Source: a virus. Taken from it: a stretch of DNA of 36,484 bases. The stretch is taken from positions 1 through 36,484 of IMG/VR virus record IMGVR_UViG_3300022707_000257. One strand, 5' to 3'. This document shows, one piece after another, positions 22,031 through 31,437 of the stretch (position 1 is its first letter; every line of letters starts with the position of its first letter). The translations under genes and the position numbers were made by a program. Under the pieces are notes generated by a model, which saw only the letters and a list, made by a program, of their open reading frames with translations, ran no database searches and was not told the DNA's origin.

Positions 22031-22366
22031 ATGTCTGAATTTATAGAATGGGTAAGAGTTACCGGCTTACCAATAACACTTCAGAATACTGAAAATCTAA
22101 ATAATTACGCAAAACAGGCAGGCTGGAAGCTTGCAAATGATGATAGTGGATTATCTGCTGATGGCGATAAGGAATCCTTCGAACCTGGCAGCATCGAATG
22201 GCACGAAGCGGCGATCACAGGAATGTCTGATAAAAAGGAAATTGAACAATACGTTATTGACGTTTGTAACGTAGACATAAATACACAGGGAAAACTAACC
22301 ACGGTTCAAAATAAAGCCATTAAAGCTATTCGGGGTAATTATGACAACAGCGAGACAAATAGTTAA
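22031..22366 (+). CDS. Hypothetical protein between coat and tail genes
   Basis: 111 acidic residues. Opening SEFIEWVRVTGLPITLQN then a helical part (EIEQYVIDVCNVDIN). It overlaps the gp4-like gene by 26 bases, and the ribosome site for that gene lies inside it. A head-completion or assembly role is possible. No motif recognised. Confidence 0.5.
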   Translation: MSEFIEWVRVTGLPITLQNTENLNNYAKQAGWKLANDDSGLSADGDKESFEPGSIEWHEAAITGMSDKKEIEQYVIDVCNVDINTQGKLTTVQNKAIKAIRGNYDNSETNS

Positions 22367-22784
22367 CGGTGCTGCTGAAGAGCTTGGCGTAAAGACAGCG
22401 GAAATAACTTTAGAGCCTGATGACTTTAATATTTTTTTTAATCGCATGAATGATATGCTGCTTGAGTGGGCTGATATTGGTTTAACACCGGCATTTAATG
22501 AAGTGTTTAACGGTGATGACACTATTGAAATCGATTCAAACGCAAGGGCTGCTATTAAGTTTTCATTAGCGATAAGATGCGCCCCATCATTCCAAAAGAC
22601 AATCACTACTGGTTTAGCTGGAAATGCAAGAGATTCACTATCTAGGCTTGAGGCGTCAACAGCGTTCATTGGTGATGTTCAATATCCTGATACGTTACCA
22701 ATTGGATCTGGTAATGAATGCCCTGATTTTGGGTTTTCACAGGATGATAGGTTTTTCCCTAGCAATTCAAAAGAGAATTTCTAA
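22341..22784 (+). CDS. Tail accessory factor, P22 gp4-like
   Basis: 147 residues (P22 gp4 166). The pattern TARQIVNGAAEELGVKTAE, then DFNIFFNRMNDMLLEWADIG, is the helical head of the gp4/adaptor fold, and the C-terminal DxxFFPSN-like segment fits. Twelve copies would join the portal to the gp10-like hub and seal the packaged DNA. P22 gp4 also has muralytic activity, for which I see no separate motif here. Coupled to the next gene by a one-base stop/start overlap. Confidence 0.8.
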   Translation: MTTARQIVNGAAEELGVKTAEITLEPDDFNIFFNRMNDMLLEWADIGLTPAFNEVFNGDDTIEIDSNARAAIKFSLAIRCAPSFQKTITTGLAGNARDSLSRLEASTAFIGDVQYPDTLPIGSGNECPDFGFSQDDRFFPSNSKENF

Positions 22785-24238
22785 TGGCTCTAATCCCACT
22801 GCCAATCCCATTGGGTTTTTATCAATCAGAGAGTCTACCCTTGGCGGCTCAGCGCTGCATTAACTGGATCCCGACTATTCCACAAAATGAATCATTAAAT
22901 AATCGCGCGTTAATACAAATACCTGGAATTAAACAATTCACTGACACTTTACTAGGATCAAGTCGCGGTGGTTGGGTGATGGCCGGTGTGCCGTTCTTTG
23001 TTCAGGGTAATTCGTTGGTATCTTTATCTTCTACAGGCGTTGTAACTAACCATGGGGCAATAACCGGTTCAAGACGGGTATTCATGGCTGATAATGGCAC
23101 AAAGCTCGTTATCGTGGTTCCTGGTGGTGATTCTTTCACATTTGATGGGACGACTTTAACGCAAATAACGGATCCTGATTTCCAAGTATCCGATACTGTG
23201 GTTTTTTATCGCGGATTTTTCGTATTCACTACATCAGATGGTAAACAGTTATTCGTTTCAAATCTCAATCAACCATTAATATTTGATGCATTGGATTTTG
23301 GCAGTGCCGAGGGTGATCCAGATAGAATAATTACACAGATATTAGACCACGATGAATTATCAGTATTAGGCGAACGGACAACGGAAATATTTCGGTTAGT
23401 CGGCGGTGCTGGATTTCCATTAGCAATTATCCCTGGTGCATTCACTGAAAAAGGCGCTCATACAAAATATGGCACTGTGAAATTTGACAACACATATTTA
23501 TACCTTGGTGGTGGATTAAATGAGAAAACATCAATCTGGCGTCAAACGTCTAGCTCCAATGCTGTGAAAATATCAACCGATGCCATCGATAATGCTATTC
23601 AAAAATTTACCGAAGACGAAATATCCGAAGCATTTGCGATGACTTACTCATCTAAAGGTCAGTTATTCGCCATTTTTACGTTAAATTCAACTAGAATTTC
23701 AAGCAAGACTTTTGTTTACAATGGAACTGCATCTGTACTATCTGGTGTTCAGGTATGGTTTGAGCTACAGACAGGCGTCACTGATGACTCATGGCGAGCT
23801 AATTCGATAGTTAATGCATATGGCAAGTTATTGGTTGGCGATGATGTTGATGGCAGAATTGGATTTATTGACAATGATACTTTAGATGAATATGGCGCAG
23901 TAATATTCAGACAAATGGCAACGTCCCCATTTTTTATTAATGGGCAGACAATTTTCGAGGGTATGTTTGAGGCATTCTTCGAATCTGGAACCGGTCTAAC
24001 AACTGGTCAAGGTTCGGATCCTGTTGCAAGAATGGATTTTTCAGATAATGGTGCAAGGAAATTTAGCAGTGAGTTTAAACGCTCTATTGGCAAAATAGGA
24101 GAATTTCAACATAGGGCAGTCTGGCAGAGGCAGGGCAGGATACCAATGTCAAGAATCATTAGGCTAACAGTAACTGATCCCATTGTTTCTAATTTAATAG
24201 CAATGGCTGCAACAACGGAACTTGGTAATAATGGTTGA
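22784..24238 (+). CDS. Tail hub protein, P22 gp10-like packaged-DNA stabiliser
   Basis: 484 residues (P22 gp10 472). The start LIPLPIPLGFYQSESLPLA followed by AQRCINWIP is a clear family mark, as is the beta-propeller-like pattern of repeated ...SFTFDGTTLTQI... and LFVSNLNQPLIF segments. It forms the hexameric tail hub below the gp4 ring. The stop overlaps the next start by eight bases. Confidence 0.85.
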   Translation: MALIPLPIPLGFYQSESLPLAAQRCINWIPTIPQNESLNNRALIQIPGIKQFTDTLLGSSRGGWVMAGVPFFVQGNSLVSLSSTGVVTNHGAITGSRRVFMADNGTKLVIVVPGGDSFTFDGTTLTQITDPDFQVSDTVVFYRGFFVFTTSDGKQLFVSNLNQPLIFDALDFGSAEGDPDRIITQILDHDELSVLGERTTEIFRLVGGAGFPLAIIPGAFTEKGAHTKYGTVKFDNTYLYLGGGLNEKTSIWRQTSSSNAVKISTDAIDNAIQKFTEDEISEAFAMTYSSKGQLFAIFTLNSTRISSKTFVYNGTASVLSGVQVWFELQTGVTDDSWRANSIVNAYGKLLVGDDVDGRIGFIDNDTLDEYGAVIFRQMATSPFFINGQTIFEGMFEAFFESGTGLTTGQGSDPVARMDFSDNGARKFSSEFKRSIGKIGEFQHRAVWQRQGRIPMSRIIRLTVTDPIVSNLIAMAATTELGNNG

Positions 24239-24710
24239 TAAAATTATTGTACCAAGACGGCCCGAGGATTGGTTTGAATCAGGAACTGATAGGAAGGGAA
24301 AACCGACACTTGAATTTACACTAAGAGCGTTTCGTTTTTTTGAGGCCGTTACCGATAACTCAAACGTGTCACTTGATGATATAGCCAGGGCGCTTGCCGG
24401 ATTAACGGAATTTGATGATATATTCACAGAAAGCGCAAAAGACCAATTAAAAGATGATGTAGTTGTAACTGCTGTCGATCTTACAACTATTGGTGATCAA
24501 ATCATTGTCGCTACCGATAAATTAACGGTGAAATTAAACGCAACGCCTCAAGATAGAGAGTTAGTAAGAGTTCATGCAAATAATGGACGAGTTGATATAG
24601 ACGCAAATGGAAAAAAAATAAATGATGAGTTGGTCGCAATTATAAGACGCAACTTCACAACATGGGATATTCTTTACATTGTTGAATTAGATAGTTGGAT
24701 AATCATATGA
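24231..24710 (+). CDS. Virion-associated protein, P22 gp26 position
   Basis: 159 residues from ATG 24231. It begins with IIVPRRPEDWFESGTDRKG, a short basic-aromatic region, followed by a predominantly helical middle (DDIARALAGLTEFDDI) and beta-like end. It occupies the place of the P22 needle gp26 but is not clearly a triple coiled coil, so it may be a minor tail component instead. Coupled to the next gene (ATGA). Confidence 0.45.
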   Translation: MVDKIIVPRRPEDWFESGTDRKGKPTLEFTLRAFRFFEAVTDNSNVSLDDIARALAGLTEFDDIFTESAKDQLKDDVVVTAVDLTTIGDQIIVATDKLTVKLNATPQDRELVRVHANNGRVDIDANGKKINDELVAIIRRNFTTWDILYIVELDSWIII

Positions 24711-26170
24711 GTTTTGACCCACAACAAGAATTATCAACGACAGCATTTGGCGAGATCAAATCAGAGCAAAATACGCCAATCACACAGATAAGCGCTAGGT
24801 ACGATATATTAAACCAAGTTTTGACGGTGCTAGATGCCTCATCTTCTGGCAGTAATACAGTTGTTGAGGATAAATTTACTTGTCAAACGGGAACAGGTTC
24901 AGATGGTTTAGCTAGTATATTAACTCTAAGACAAGTCGGAGCTCGACCAGGACAAAGCATGATGGCTAGATTTGATGCCATATTTACAACCGGAGTGGCT
25001 AATAGCCAGCAAGCGGCTGGGCTTATTACGAGTGAAAACTCTTATGTGTTTGCATTTTTAGGAACGGTGTTTGGTATTGCTAACGCTCACGGTGGCGTAA
25101 GTGAGGAACAAGAATTAACAATAACTACACCAGCAGCCGGTTCGGAAACAGCAACTATTAATATCGATGGTAATCCTTTTAGTGTTCCACTGACAGCCGG
25201 CACAGTTCAGCATAATGCATTTGAAATAGCAAATAGCCTTGAAGCTCAAGTATCTAATTATAGTTTTACATCGAATAATGACCAAGTAGTAGCGCAGTCT
25301 TTATTAGCGGGCGCACAAGGTTCATTCACATTTTCTAGCGCTACAGCGGTGGCAGCATGGGTACAAGAACACGCCGGAGTGTCAGCAATTATAGATTTTA
25401 CCGCCCAATCTGATTGGAATGTTGATACTAGATTAACTGGTCCATCCACTGAAATTTTAGATCCAACAAAAGGAAACTTCTATCAAATAGAAGTTGGCTC
25501 AAGTTTTGGAGCCGTTAGATTTTATCTAGAAGATAACAATACTGGAGAAATAGTTTTAGTCCACATAATCAAAGCGGCGAATCTAAGTACAACAACTAAT
25601 GTGACAAACCCTACATTCCGATTAGGTTGGTTAGCTCAGAATCTTGGTAATACGATCAATTTAACATGTTCCGGAAATGAGGCGGGGGCATTTATAGAGG
25701 GTAGATCCCGAAGAAACAACCCACCATTAGCAGATAGTAACAATCAATTATCTGTAGGGTCTTCATTGACTAATATAATGACATTTAGAAATAGAATTCA
25801 TTTTGGCGGCAAAGTTAATCGGGTTGAAGTTTACCCACAAATAATCTCCGTTTCCTCTCAGGCTAACAAATCTACTTTTTTTGTTTTTTTAGTAAATCCT
25901 GTTTTTTCCGGTGATGTAGACTTCTTTTATATTGATAAAGACAATTCAGTAATGGAAGCGGCAATTGATTCTGTTGGGGTTACCGGAGGAAGGGAAATAG
26001 GCTCATTAACAATAGCACCTGACGGAAGTGAAACACTAAAATTAAATGAAGAATTTGATCAAGATACAATTATTTTACCGGGCCAAACCTTTGTGGTGGC
26101 GGGTTTTGTAGCAAGCGGGGCTGGCGGTGATATGCAACAAACATTCACCTGGCAGGAGGATCTACCATGA
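24707..26170 (+). CDS. Large beta-rich virion protein
   Basis: 487 residues from ATG 24707, overlapping the previous stop. Long stretches of Ser/Thr/Asn/Val strands, with a jelly-roll-like second quarter (EELTITTPAAGSETATINID-type sheet pattern) and a C-terminal domain with FGGKVNRVEVYPQ and a later AGFVASGAGG. The composition is that of tail fibre or virion decorating proteins. No P22 counterpart. Its location among tail genes and coupling on both sides support a structural role. Confidence 0.55.
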   Translation: MSFDPQQELSTTAFGEIKSEQNTPITQISARYDILNQVLTVLDASSSGSNTVVEDKFTCQTGTGSDGLASILTLRQVGARPGQSMMARFDAIFTTGVANSQQAAGLITSENSYVFAFLGTVFGIANAHGGVSEEQELTITTPAAGSETATINIDGNPFSVPLTAGTVQHNAFEIANSLEAQVSNYSFTSNNDQVVAQSLLAGAQGSFTFSSATAVAAWVQEHAGVSAIIDFTAQSDWNVDTRLTGPSTEILDPTKGNFYQIEVGSSFGAVRFYLEDNNTGEIVLVHIIKAANLSTTTNVTNPTFRLGWLAQNLGNTINLTCSGNEAGAFIEGRSRRNNPPLADSNNQLSVGSSLTNIMTFRNRIHFGGKVNRVEVYPQIISVSSQANKSTFFVFLVNPVFSGDVDFFYIDKDNSVMEAAIDSVGVTGGREIGSLTIAPDGSETLKLNEEFDQDTIILPGQTFVVAGFVASGAGGDMQQTFTWQEDLP

Positions 26171-26514
26171 GTTTACAATCAGCAGCAACGGCTAAAACAG
26201 CAAGTGATGAAAATGTAAGTTTTAATGACGTGACAACCGCATCAATTATGACTGACATTGATGCTAAAATTACCATTGAACATGACAGAACTGACTCTAA
26301 GAATGTTATTTATCAGGTTATCATCGATTTGGAGGCGGATTTAGATACCACTGATGGCGTTCCAGATATTCTAAAATCTGGCCAAAGTAATGTTTCTTTG
26401 ATGGATCTCGAAGGGACTTTAAAAGCGGCCGGTTATACGACATCATGCCGGTCAATTAAGACCAGAGATGGTATTAATAATCAAGTTAAACTACAAGTAG
26501 CGTGGGGTCCATAA
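26167..26514 (+). CDS. Putative minor virion protein
   Basis: 115 residues with the start overlapping the previous stop. Polar N-terminus (SAATAKTASDENVSF) and alternating beta-like strands; the middle contains LEADLDTTDGVPDIL. No family recognised. Forms a group of three beta-rich genes with those on either side. Confidence 0.5.
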   Translation: MSLQSAATAKTASDENVSFNDVTTASIMTDIDAKITIEHDRTDSKNVIYQVIIDLEADLDTTDGVPDILKSGQSNVSLMDLEGTLKAAGYTTSCRSIKTRDGINNQVKLQVAWGP

Positions 26515-26846
26515 TGGCCAGAACCCCACAATCAATATCATTTGGGCAAACATCCACAACTACTATTCAGACTATTTACACTGGCACTGCCGGTAATGTT
26601 CTTGCTCCTGCTTTGGTGTTTACTAACGCTTCAGCAAATATAATCGAAATTAGCGTTTTTATTAGTGATGGCACGACAGATTTTATTATAGATAAAAGGA
26701 AAATAGCTGCTGGCGTAGGCCAAAAGTGGATTGTTTCCTCAATAAATACTCAAAAAATAAACCCACTAGATTCAATCAAATTCCAGGCAGATACAGCCAA
26801 TGCAGTTAATCATCATCTATCCGGTAGCATTACAAATGACGATTAA
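26514..26846 (+). CDS. Small beta-sandwich virion protein
   Basis: 110 residues from ATG 26514, sharing a base with the previous stop. Pattern FGQTSTTTIQTIYTGTAG, then LVFTNASANIIEISVFISDG and a final ADTANAVNHHLSGS is that of phage Ig-like or decoration proteins (NxSxxxVxVxVxxxDG). Likely exposed on the virion. Confidence 0.5.
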   Translation: MARTPQSISFGQTSTTTIQTIYTGTAGNVLAPALVFTNASANIIEISVFISDGTTDFIIDKRKIAAGVGQKWIVSSINTQKINPLDSIKFQADTANAVNHHLSGSITNDD

Positions 26847-26868
26847 TGTAATTTTAACTAAAATATGG

Positions 26869-26881
26869 CATAATTGACCAA
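26869..26881 (+). promoter_or_regulatory. Possible promoter placing the start site at the ATG
   Basis: ATGGCATAAT has a TGn-CATAAT extended -10 (CATAAT 26869-26874). Seven bases on is the A of ATG 26881. No Shine-Dalgarno site is seen in the 34-base gap before the gene, which fits a leaderless transcript. Confidence 0.35.
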
Positions 26882-27351
26882 TGAATAAACTTACAGAAAA
26901 TAAAAATAATGAAATAAAAAGCAACCGAAAAATTATAGAGGATGCTGCAAGTTATCTCATTGAGCAAGTAAAAGCTGGTGACCTGGTGGAACAGGAATGC
27001 TCAGTTATTCATAGATTCACCAAAGGTTGTTATTTGCGTGAGATACTCATGCCTAAAGGTACTCGTATAATCGGAAAGATACATGCCACAGAGCACTTTA
27101 ATGTTTTGCTGACCGGTAGGGTCACAGTGATAACGGCGGAAGGGTATGAGCATATAACCGCCCCATATACATTTATTTCAAAAGCTGGTGTCCAGAAAGT
27201 TGTTATTATACATGAAGATTGCATTTGGCAAACAATCCATGTAACCGATAAGACTGGTTTAGATGAAATAGAGAAAGAGGTCATTGTTAAAAAATATGAT
27301 GATCTATTGATCGATGGTTTATTAAGTAATGAAAAAGAGAGGTTATCATGA
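26881..27351 (+). CDS. Cupin-like phage protein at P22 gp14 position
   Basis: 156 residues. After a polar, helical 50 residues, the sequence SVIHRFTKGCYLREILMPKGT, GKIHATEHFNVLLTGRV and IHEDCIWQTIHVTD resembles the small beta-barrel (cupin-fold) phage proteins with H..GC..R...MP.GT and T.HPF..L.G.V motifs. The His/Glu pair in HATEH could bind a metal. Position is where P22 has gp14, needed for head assembly and ejection. Actual function unknown. Confidence 0.6.
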   Translation: MNKLTENKNNEIKSNRKIIEDAASYLIEQVKAGDLVEQECSVIHRFTKGCYLREILMPKGTRIIGKIHATEHFNVLLTGRVTVITAEGYEHITAPYTFISKAGVQKVVIIHEDCIWQTIHVTDKTGLDEIEKEVIVKKYDDLLIDGLLSNEKERLS

Positions 27352-28022
27352 CTTGGGGTTTAGTTGCTGTTGCTGGTGCAACATTAGTTAGTTCCGTTAT
27401 TGGCGGGAAAGCAGCGGGAAAAGCAGCGGGCGCGCAGCAAGAAGGAGCCGAAGCTGGAGTCGCAGAGCAACGGCGTCAATTTGATATAGCCACCGGATTG
27501 CAGCGCCCTATATTTGAGGCGGGTGATATTGCTAGGCAGGAGTTACTCGCCTCTTTAGGTTTGGCTGGTCAGGAAGCTGAATCTCAATTCTTTGACCGAT
27601 TCAAAGAAACTAGAGGTCAGCAATTTTTGCGGCAACAGCAAGAAAAAGCAATCACCAGAACAGCCGCGGCCAGAGGTCAACTTACTGGTGGTAACGTCCT
27701 AACGGCACTGCAAGAGCAGGCAGAGGGTCGCGCAGCTGGTAGGTTGGGCGAGTTCCAGAATAGATTAGCCGCACTTTCAGGAGCAGGACAGACAGCAGCA
27801 AGTCAGGCTGGGCAATTCGGCCAGCAAACGGGCGTTAATGTGGCTAATTTGCTTGGGCAAAGCGCTCAAGCAAGAGCATCAGGAATACTTGGTCAAAACC
27901 AAGCTATCCAACAAGGGATTTCAGGATTAACGACGATAGCAGGTCAAAGCGGGTTATTTAGCAGAACACCTCCACCACCTGGCTCAACTACTGGTTTTGT
28001 AACATCTAGCGGTTTTAAATAA
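27348..28022 (+). CDS. DNA ejection protein, P22 gp7-like
   Basis: 224 residues (P22 gp7 229). A short hydrophobic, Gly/Ala-rich N-terminus (VAVAGATLVSSVIGGKAAG) leads into Gln/Ala-rich helices with QQEGAEAGVAEQRRQFD, which is the common start of ejection proteins in this family. Poly-Pro near the C-terminus (TPPPPGS). Expected to be carried in the head and injected into the cell envelope to help form a DNA conduit. Ends overlap the cupin gene. Confidence 0.7.
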   Translation: MTWGLVAVAGATLVSSVIGGKAAGKAAGAQQEGAEAGVAEQRRQFDIATGLQRPIFEAGDIARQELLASLGLAGQEAESQFFDRFKETRGQQFLRQQQEKAITRTAAARGQLTGGNVLTALQEQAEGRAAGRLGEFQNRLAALSGAGQTAASQAGQFGQQTGVNVANLLGQSAQARASGILGQNQAIQQGISGLTTIAGQSGLFSRTPPPPGSTTGFVTSSGFK

Positions 28023-28033
28023 TAGGATATAAC

Positions 28034-29182
28034 ATGGCTGACGGACAATTTCATGGGTTGGTAGCAGATGTCCCAGGGGCATTTCAGAGGGGCTTGCAAT
28101 TTCGTCAAGCGGAACAATTACGTCCTATACAACAACGGGCAGCGCGATTGGGAGTAGAACAACAGCAGCAGGCATTACAACTTGGCGGTCTTCAGCAACA
28201 ACAGGCCCAAGCTAACATACTAGGAACTCAACAAACCAATGTCAGGCAAGAAGAATTGGCGATGTTGACTAGAAATGTTAATACCGCTATTGGATTAAAA
28301 GCAACACCAGATAATCAAAAGGCTGAGTTTTTAAGGCAAGAAATACAGCAGGGCGAAAGTTTTGGCAGAGATATGACACAAAGCAAGAAGGCTTTAGAGT
28401 TAGTTGTTGCTGAAAGATTTCAAGAACTGGCCACTGGCACCGATGCATTAATAAGGGTTGGCGAACAAGCTGGGATCTCGCAAGCACCAGCTGGGGTCAC
28501 GTTATCACCGGGGCAAAAAAGAATCGTTGGCGGTAAAGTTGTTGCGGAAGTAGCATCGCTAGAAAAATTAAGCTCTTTACAGCAAAAAGTCGCAGCGGAG
28601 GGTATAGATCCAAATAGTCCAGCGGGATTTGCTAGGGCTAAAGTACTTAATGACAGAGCAGCTACTGATCCATCATTAAAACGAACTGATCAACAAATAT
28701 TAGCTAAGGCGAGCGAGGGCCAGTTAGCATCAGCTGGTTTTGCTAATCGCGTAAAAGCAGCAAATGAAAATATCGATGCTTTAATTTTAGACCCAAAATT
28801 TGACGAAACATCAATTCAAGCAGCTTTTTTTGGCGCAGTTCCTGGCGGAAATATTATTCTATCTGACCAGCAGCAGCAATTCGCCCAAGCAAAGCAAGAT
28901 TTTATTACGGCGGTATTAAGAAAAGAATCAGGAGCCGCGATAGGTGCCGATGAATTCGATAAAGAAGATAAAAAGTTTTTCCCTCAAGTCGGTGACAAGC
29001 CTGGAGTTTTAAAACAAAAGGCATTAGGTAGAAAGCGTGCATTTGAGAACTTAAGAAAACAAACTAAAGGCGTTTTTGATGTTCAATTTAAAAACCCGCA
29101 AATATTTGAAAATGGTGGCGATTTAACTCCTGCGGAACAAACTGAACTTGCAGAGCTTGAACGTCAATTTGGTGGGCAATAA
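28034..29182 (+). CDS. DNA ejection protein, P22 gp20-like
   Basis: 382 residues (P22 gp20 471). N-terminal third rich in Gln and Leu (QQQQALQLGGLQQQQAQANILGT-type helix). Middle is helical with FLRQEIQQGESFGRDM; C-terminal part has conserved-looking KSFRKALRKES-like SGAAIGADEFDKEDKKFFP. Together with neighbours it fits the second of three ejection proteins. Identity is by position and composition. Confidence 0.65.
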   Translation: MADGQFHGLVADVPGAFQRGLQFRQAEQLRPIQQRAARLGVEQQQQALQLGGLQQQQAQANILGTQQTNVRQEELAMLTRNVNTAIGLKATPDNQKAEFLRQEIQQGESFGRDMTQSKKALELVVAERFQELATGTDALIRVGEQAGISQAPAGVTLSPGQKRIVGGKVVAEVASLEKLSSLQQKVAAEGIDPNSPAGFARAKVLNDRAATDPSLKRTDQQILAKASEGQLASAGFANRVKAANENIDALILDPKFDETSIQAAFFGAVPGGNIILSDQQQQFAQAKQDFITAVLRKESGAAIGADEFDKEDKKFFPQVGDKPGVLKQKALGRKRAFENLRKQTKGVFDVQFKNPQIFENGGDLTPAEQTELAELERQFGGQ

Positions 29183-31437
29183 TGGCAACTCCACGAAAAA
29201 GGCTAAATGAATTAAGAACTTTACAGGCCCAGCAAGAACAAGTAGGTCAAATAACACCGCAACCACCGCCACAGGTTCAACAACCCCAGGCAAACCCAAG
29301 GCAAAGACTTGAACAATTAAGATCTTTGAAGCAACAGCAATTAGCTAGGCAGCCATTAGAAGGGCCGACACTACCGGGCGAGCAAGTTGAGCCAACTGCA
29401 CCAGTATCACAACCTCCACAACCTCCATTATCGCCATTTCCTGAAAAGCCCGGAGAGACTTTAGCAGCACAACAACTTCCCGAGGTAACAGCAAGTGGAA
29501 TATTAGCGGGTGAATCCGGATTAAAAGTAGCAGCATTAACTCCAGTATTATTAACGACAACCAACCCTGAAGAATTCGCCAATATATTGAAAACCAACTT
29601 TCCTGACACAATAGGCGTTCAATTTTCTCCCGGTGGCGAAGTTATAGTTGCGAATAATAAAACAGGCGTTAAAGCAATTGTAAACAAAGAAGATTTCTCT
29701 GCAATTGATGTATTGCAAGGATTAGGTTTAGTTGCTGCGTTTACACCAGCAGCTAGGACAGCAGGGCTAGTTACTGGGTTGACTACCAAAGCTTTAACCG
29801 GAGCAGCAGGAGCCGGGGCAACTCAAGTAGGAATTGAAGCAATACAAAGCCAACTTGGCGGTGAGTTAGATCAAAGTGAAATAGCAATAGCAACAGCATT
29901 GGGTGGCGTTGGAGAATTAGTTATACCAGCAATTCAAGCAGTCAGACAAGCAAGGCAAGCATCTGTACAAGCAAGGCAATTAGGTGTTGAAACAGCAGAA
30001 CGTGAAGCTGCACAGCAAGTTGTCGAGCCAGCAAAAGAGGCAGTTGAAACTATTGAACAAGTTACAGGTCAAAGAGTAGGTATATTCCCTGCACAACAAA
30101 CACAGGTGCCATCTGAGTTACTTAAGCAACGACTACTACCACAATTAGATGCAGGAGCCAAGAGAGCCGCTACAGCCCTTGAGAAGCAAAATAAAGAAGC
30201 GTTTGACGCTACTAGCGAATTATTAAACACTATTGCCGGGCCAGAAGTTACATTTACAGGTGCGGCAAGATTCAGATCAGCAGCGCAAAAATCACTTGTT
30301 GATGCAGTTCAATTAAGAACAGAATCAGTAAGGCCGCTTTACAAAGAAGCATTCAGACTAGCTAGAGAGCGCGATGAGAGTGTTAATTTAAAGCCTGTGT
30401 TAGATTTCGTTAACGGTCAGTTAAGAGGTCTTGTGAATGATGATCCGGCGGCTATTGCTTTAAGATCGTTTGCAAAAAGATTAAAAGGTAAAGAGACTAT
30501 AATCATAACTAAAGGCGCTTTAGGGCCGGACGCCGTCTTTAAAACAGGAACCAAAGAAACGATAACTGAACCGTTAACTTTGGAGCAATTGCAAAGCGCA
30601 AAAAGGACTGTTGACGCAAAAATAGAAAAGATGGGTGGCTTAATATTAAACTCAGCACAAAAGAACGCAAAAAGACTATTAGTTGAAACTGAGAAAAGAT
30701 ACATGGAACAGATAGGTAAAGTTAACCCTGAATTTTTAGGAGCAAATAGGGAATTTGCTAGGCTATCTGGCCCAATTACAGATTTAGAAAACTCAATTTT
30801 AGGCGCAGTTTCAAAAGTTAAAGATGTTGATCTACAAAATATAAGCAGAAGAATATTTTCACCAAACTCTAACCCCGCAGTCGTGAGAAATGCAAAAGAG
30901 ATTATTGATAAAGCTGATCCCGGCGCATGGGATGATATGCTTAGAACTGAACTGCAAAGAAGATTCGGTGGCATCGAAACTTTAGCTGAAGATATCCCCG
31001 GTGAACTAGTCGGAAATGTACCAGGGCAATTACGCCGGGCAATATTTGGGAATCCAGAACAAAGAAGAACGTTATTATCTGCAATGAATACGGAGCAGCG
31101 GAAAAACTTTGTTTACTTGGATAGCGTATTAAAGCGGGCATCATCAGGCAGGCAGGCCGGTTCACCTACAGCACCATTCGGAGAAGTTCTAGACAGGCTT
31201 AGAGGTACTGCTGGTGTTTTACGTGACATGATATTCAGACCTTTAAATACATTACAGCAGACTGGTGAGCGCACCTTATTTGATAGAAATGTAGCCGCAT
31301 TAACTGATGTGCTATTTGATACCAGTTTTGCACCACAATTAAATAAATTAAGAAAGTTAGATCCGAATTCACCAGCGTCAGCAAGGGCTTTAACTCAGTT
31401 AATAAACCAATCAGCAGAAAGTAAGGAAAATAAATAA
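29182..31437 (+). CDS. DNA ejection protein, P22 gp16-like
   Basis: 751 residues (P22 gp16 609), the largest internal virion gene here. Proline/glutamine-rich N-terminus (PQPPPQVQQPQANPRQRL), a hydrophobic glycine-rich span at about 180-220 (VAAFTPAARTAGLVTGL) that could insert in the membrane, then long helices to the end. Extra length is mostly the N-terminal linker. Third of three ejection proteins; its start shares bases with the previous stop. Confidence 0.65.
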   Translation: MATPRKRLNELRTLQAQQEQVGQITPQPPPQVQQPQANPRQRLEQLRSLKQQQLARQPLEGPTLPGEQVEPTAPVSQPPQPPLSPFPEKPGETLAAQQLPEVTASGILAGESGLKVAALTPVLLTTTNPEEFANILKTNFPDTIGVQFSPGGEVIVANNKTGVKAIVNKEDFSAIDVLQGLGLVAAFTPAARTAGLVTGLTTKALTGAAGAGATQVGIEAIQSQLGGELDQSEIAIATALGGVGELVIPAIQAVRQARQASVQARQLGVETAEREAAQQVVEPAKEAVETIEQVTGQRVGIFPAQQTQVPSELLKQRLLPQLDAGAKRAATALEKQNKEAFDATSELLNTIAGPEVTFTGAARFRSAAQKSLVDAVQLRTESVRPLYKEAFRLARERDESVNLKPVLDFVNGQLRGLVNDDPAAIALRSFAKRLKGKETIIITKGALGPDAVFKTGTKETITEPLTLEQLQSAKRTVDAKIEKMGGLILNSAQKNAKRLLVETEKRYMEQIGKVNPEFLGANREFARLSGPITDLENSILGAVSKVKDVDLQNISRRIFSPNSNPAVVRNAKEIIDKADPGAWDDMLRTELQRRFGGIETLAEDIPGELVGNVPGQLRRAIFGNPEQRRTLLSAMNTEQRKNFVYLDSVLKRASSGRQAGSPTAPFGEVLDRLRGTAGVLRDMIFRPLNTLQQTGERTLFDRNVAALTDVLFDTSFAPQLNKLRKLDPNSPASARALTQLINQSAESKENK

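Noticed and set aside
22295-22669. Minus-strand 124-residue ORF and other long antisense ORFs in the virion region
   Set aside because: They oppose well-supported structural genes, lack ribosome sites and show low-complexity Ser-rich shadow composition.
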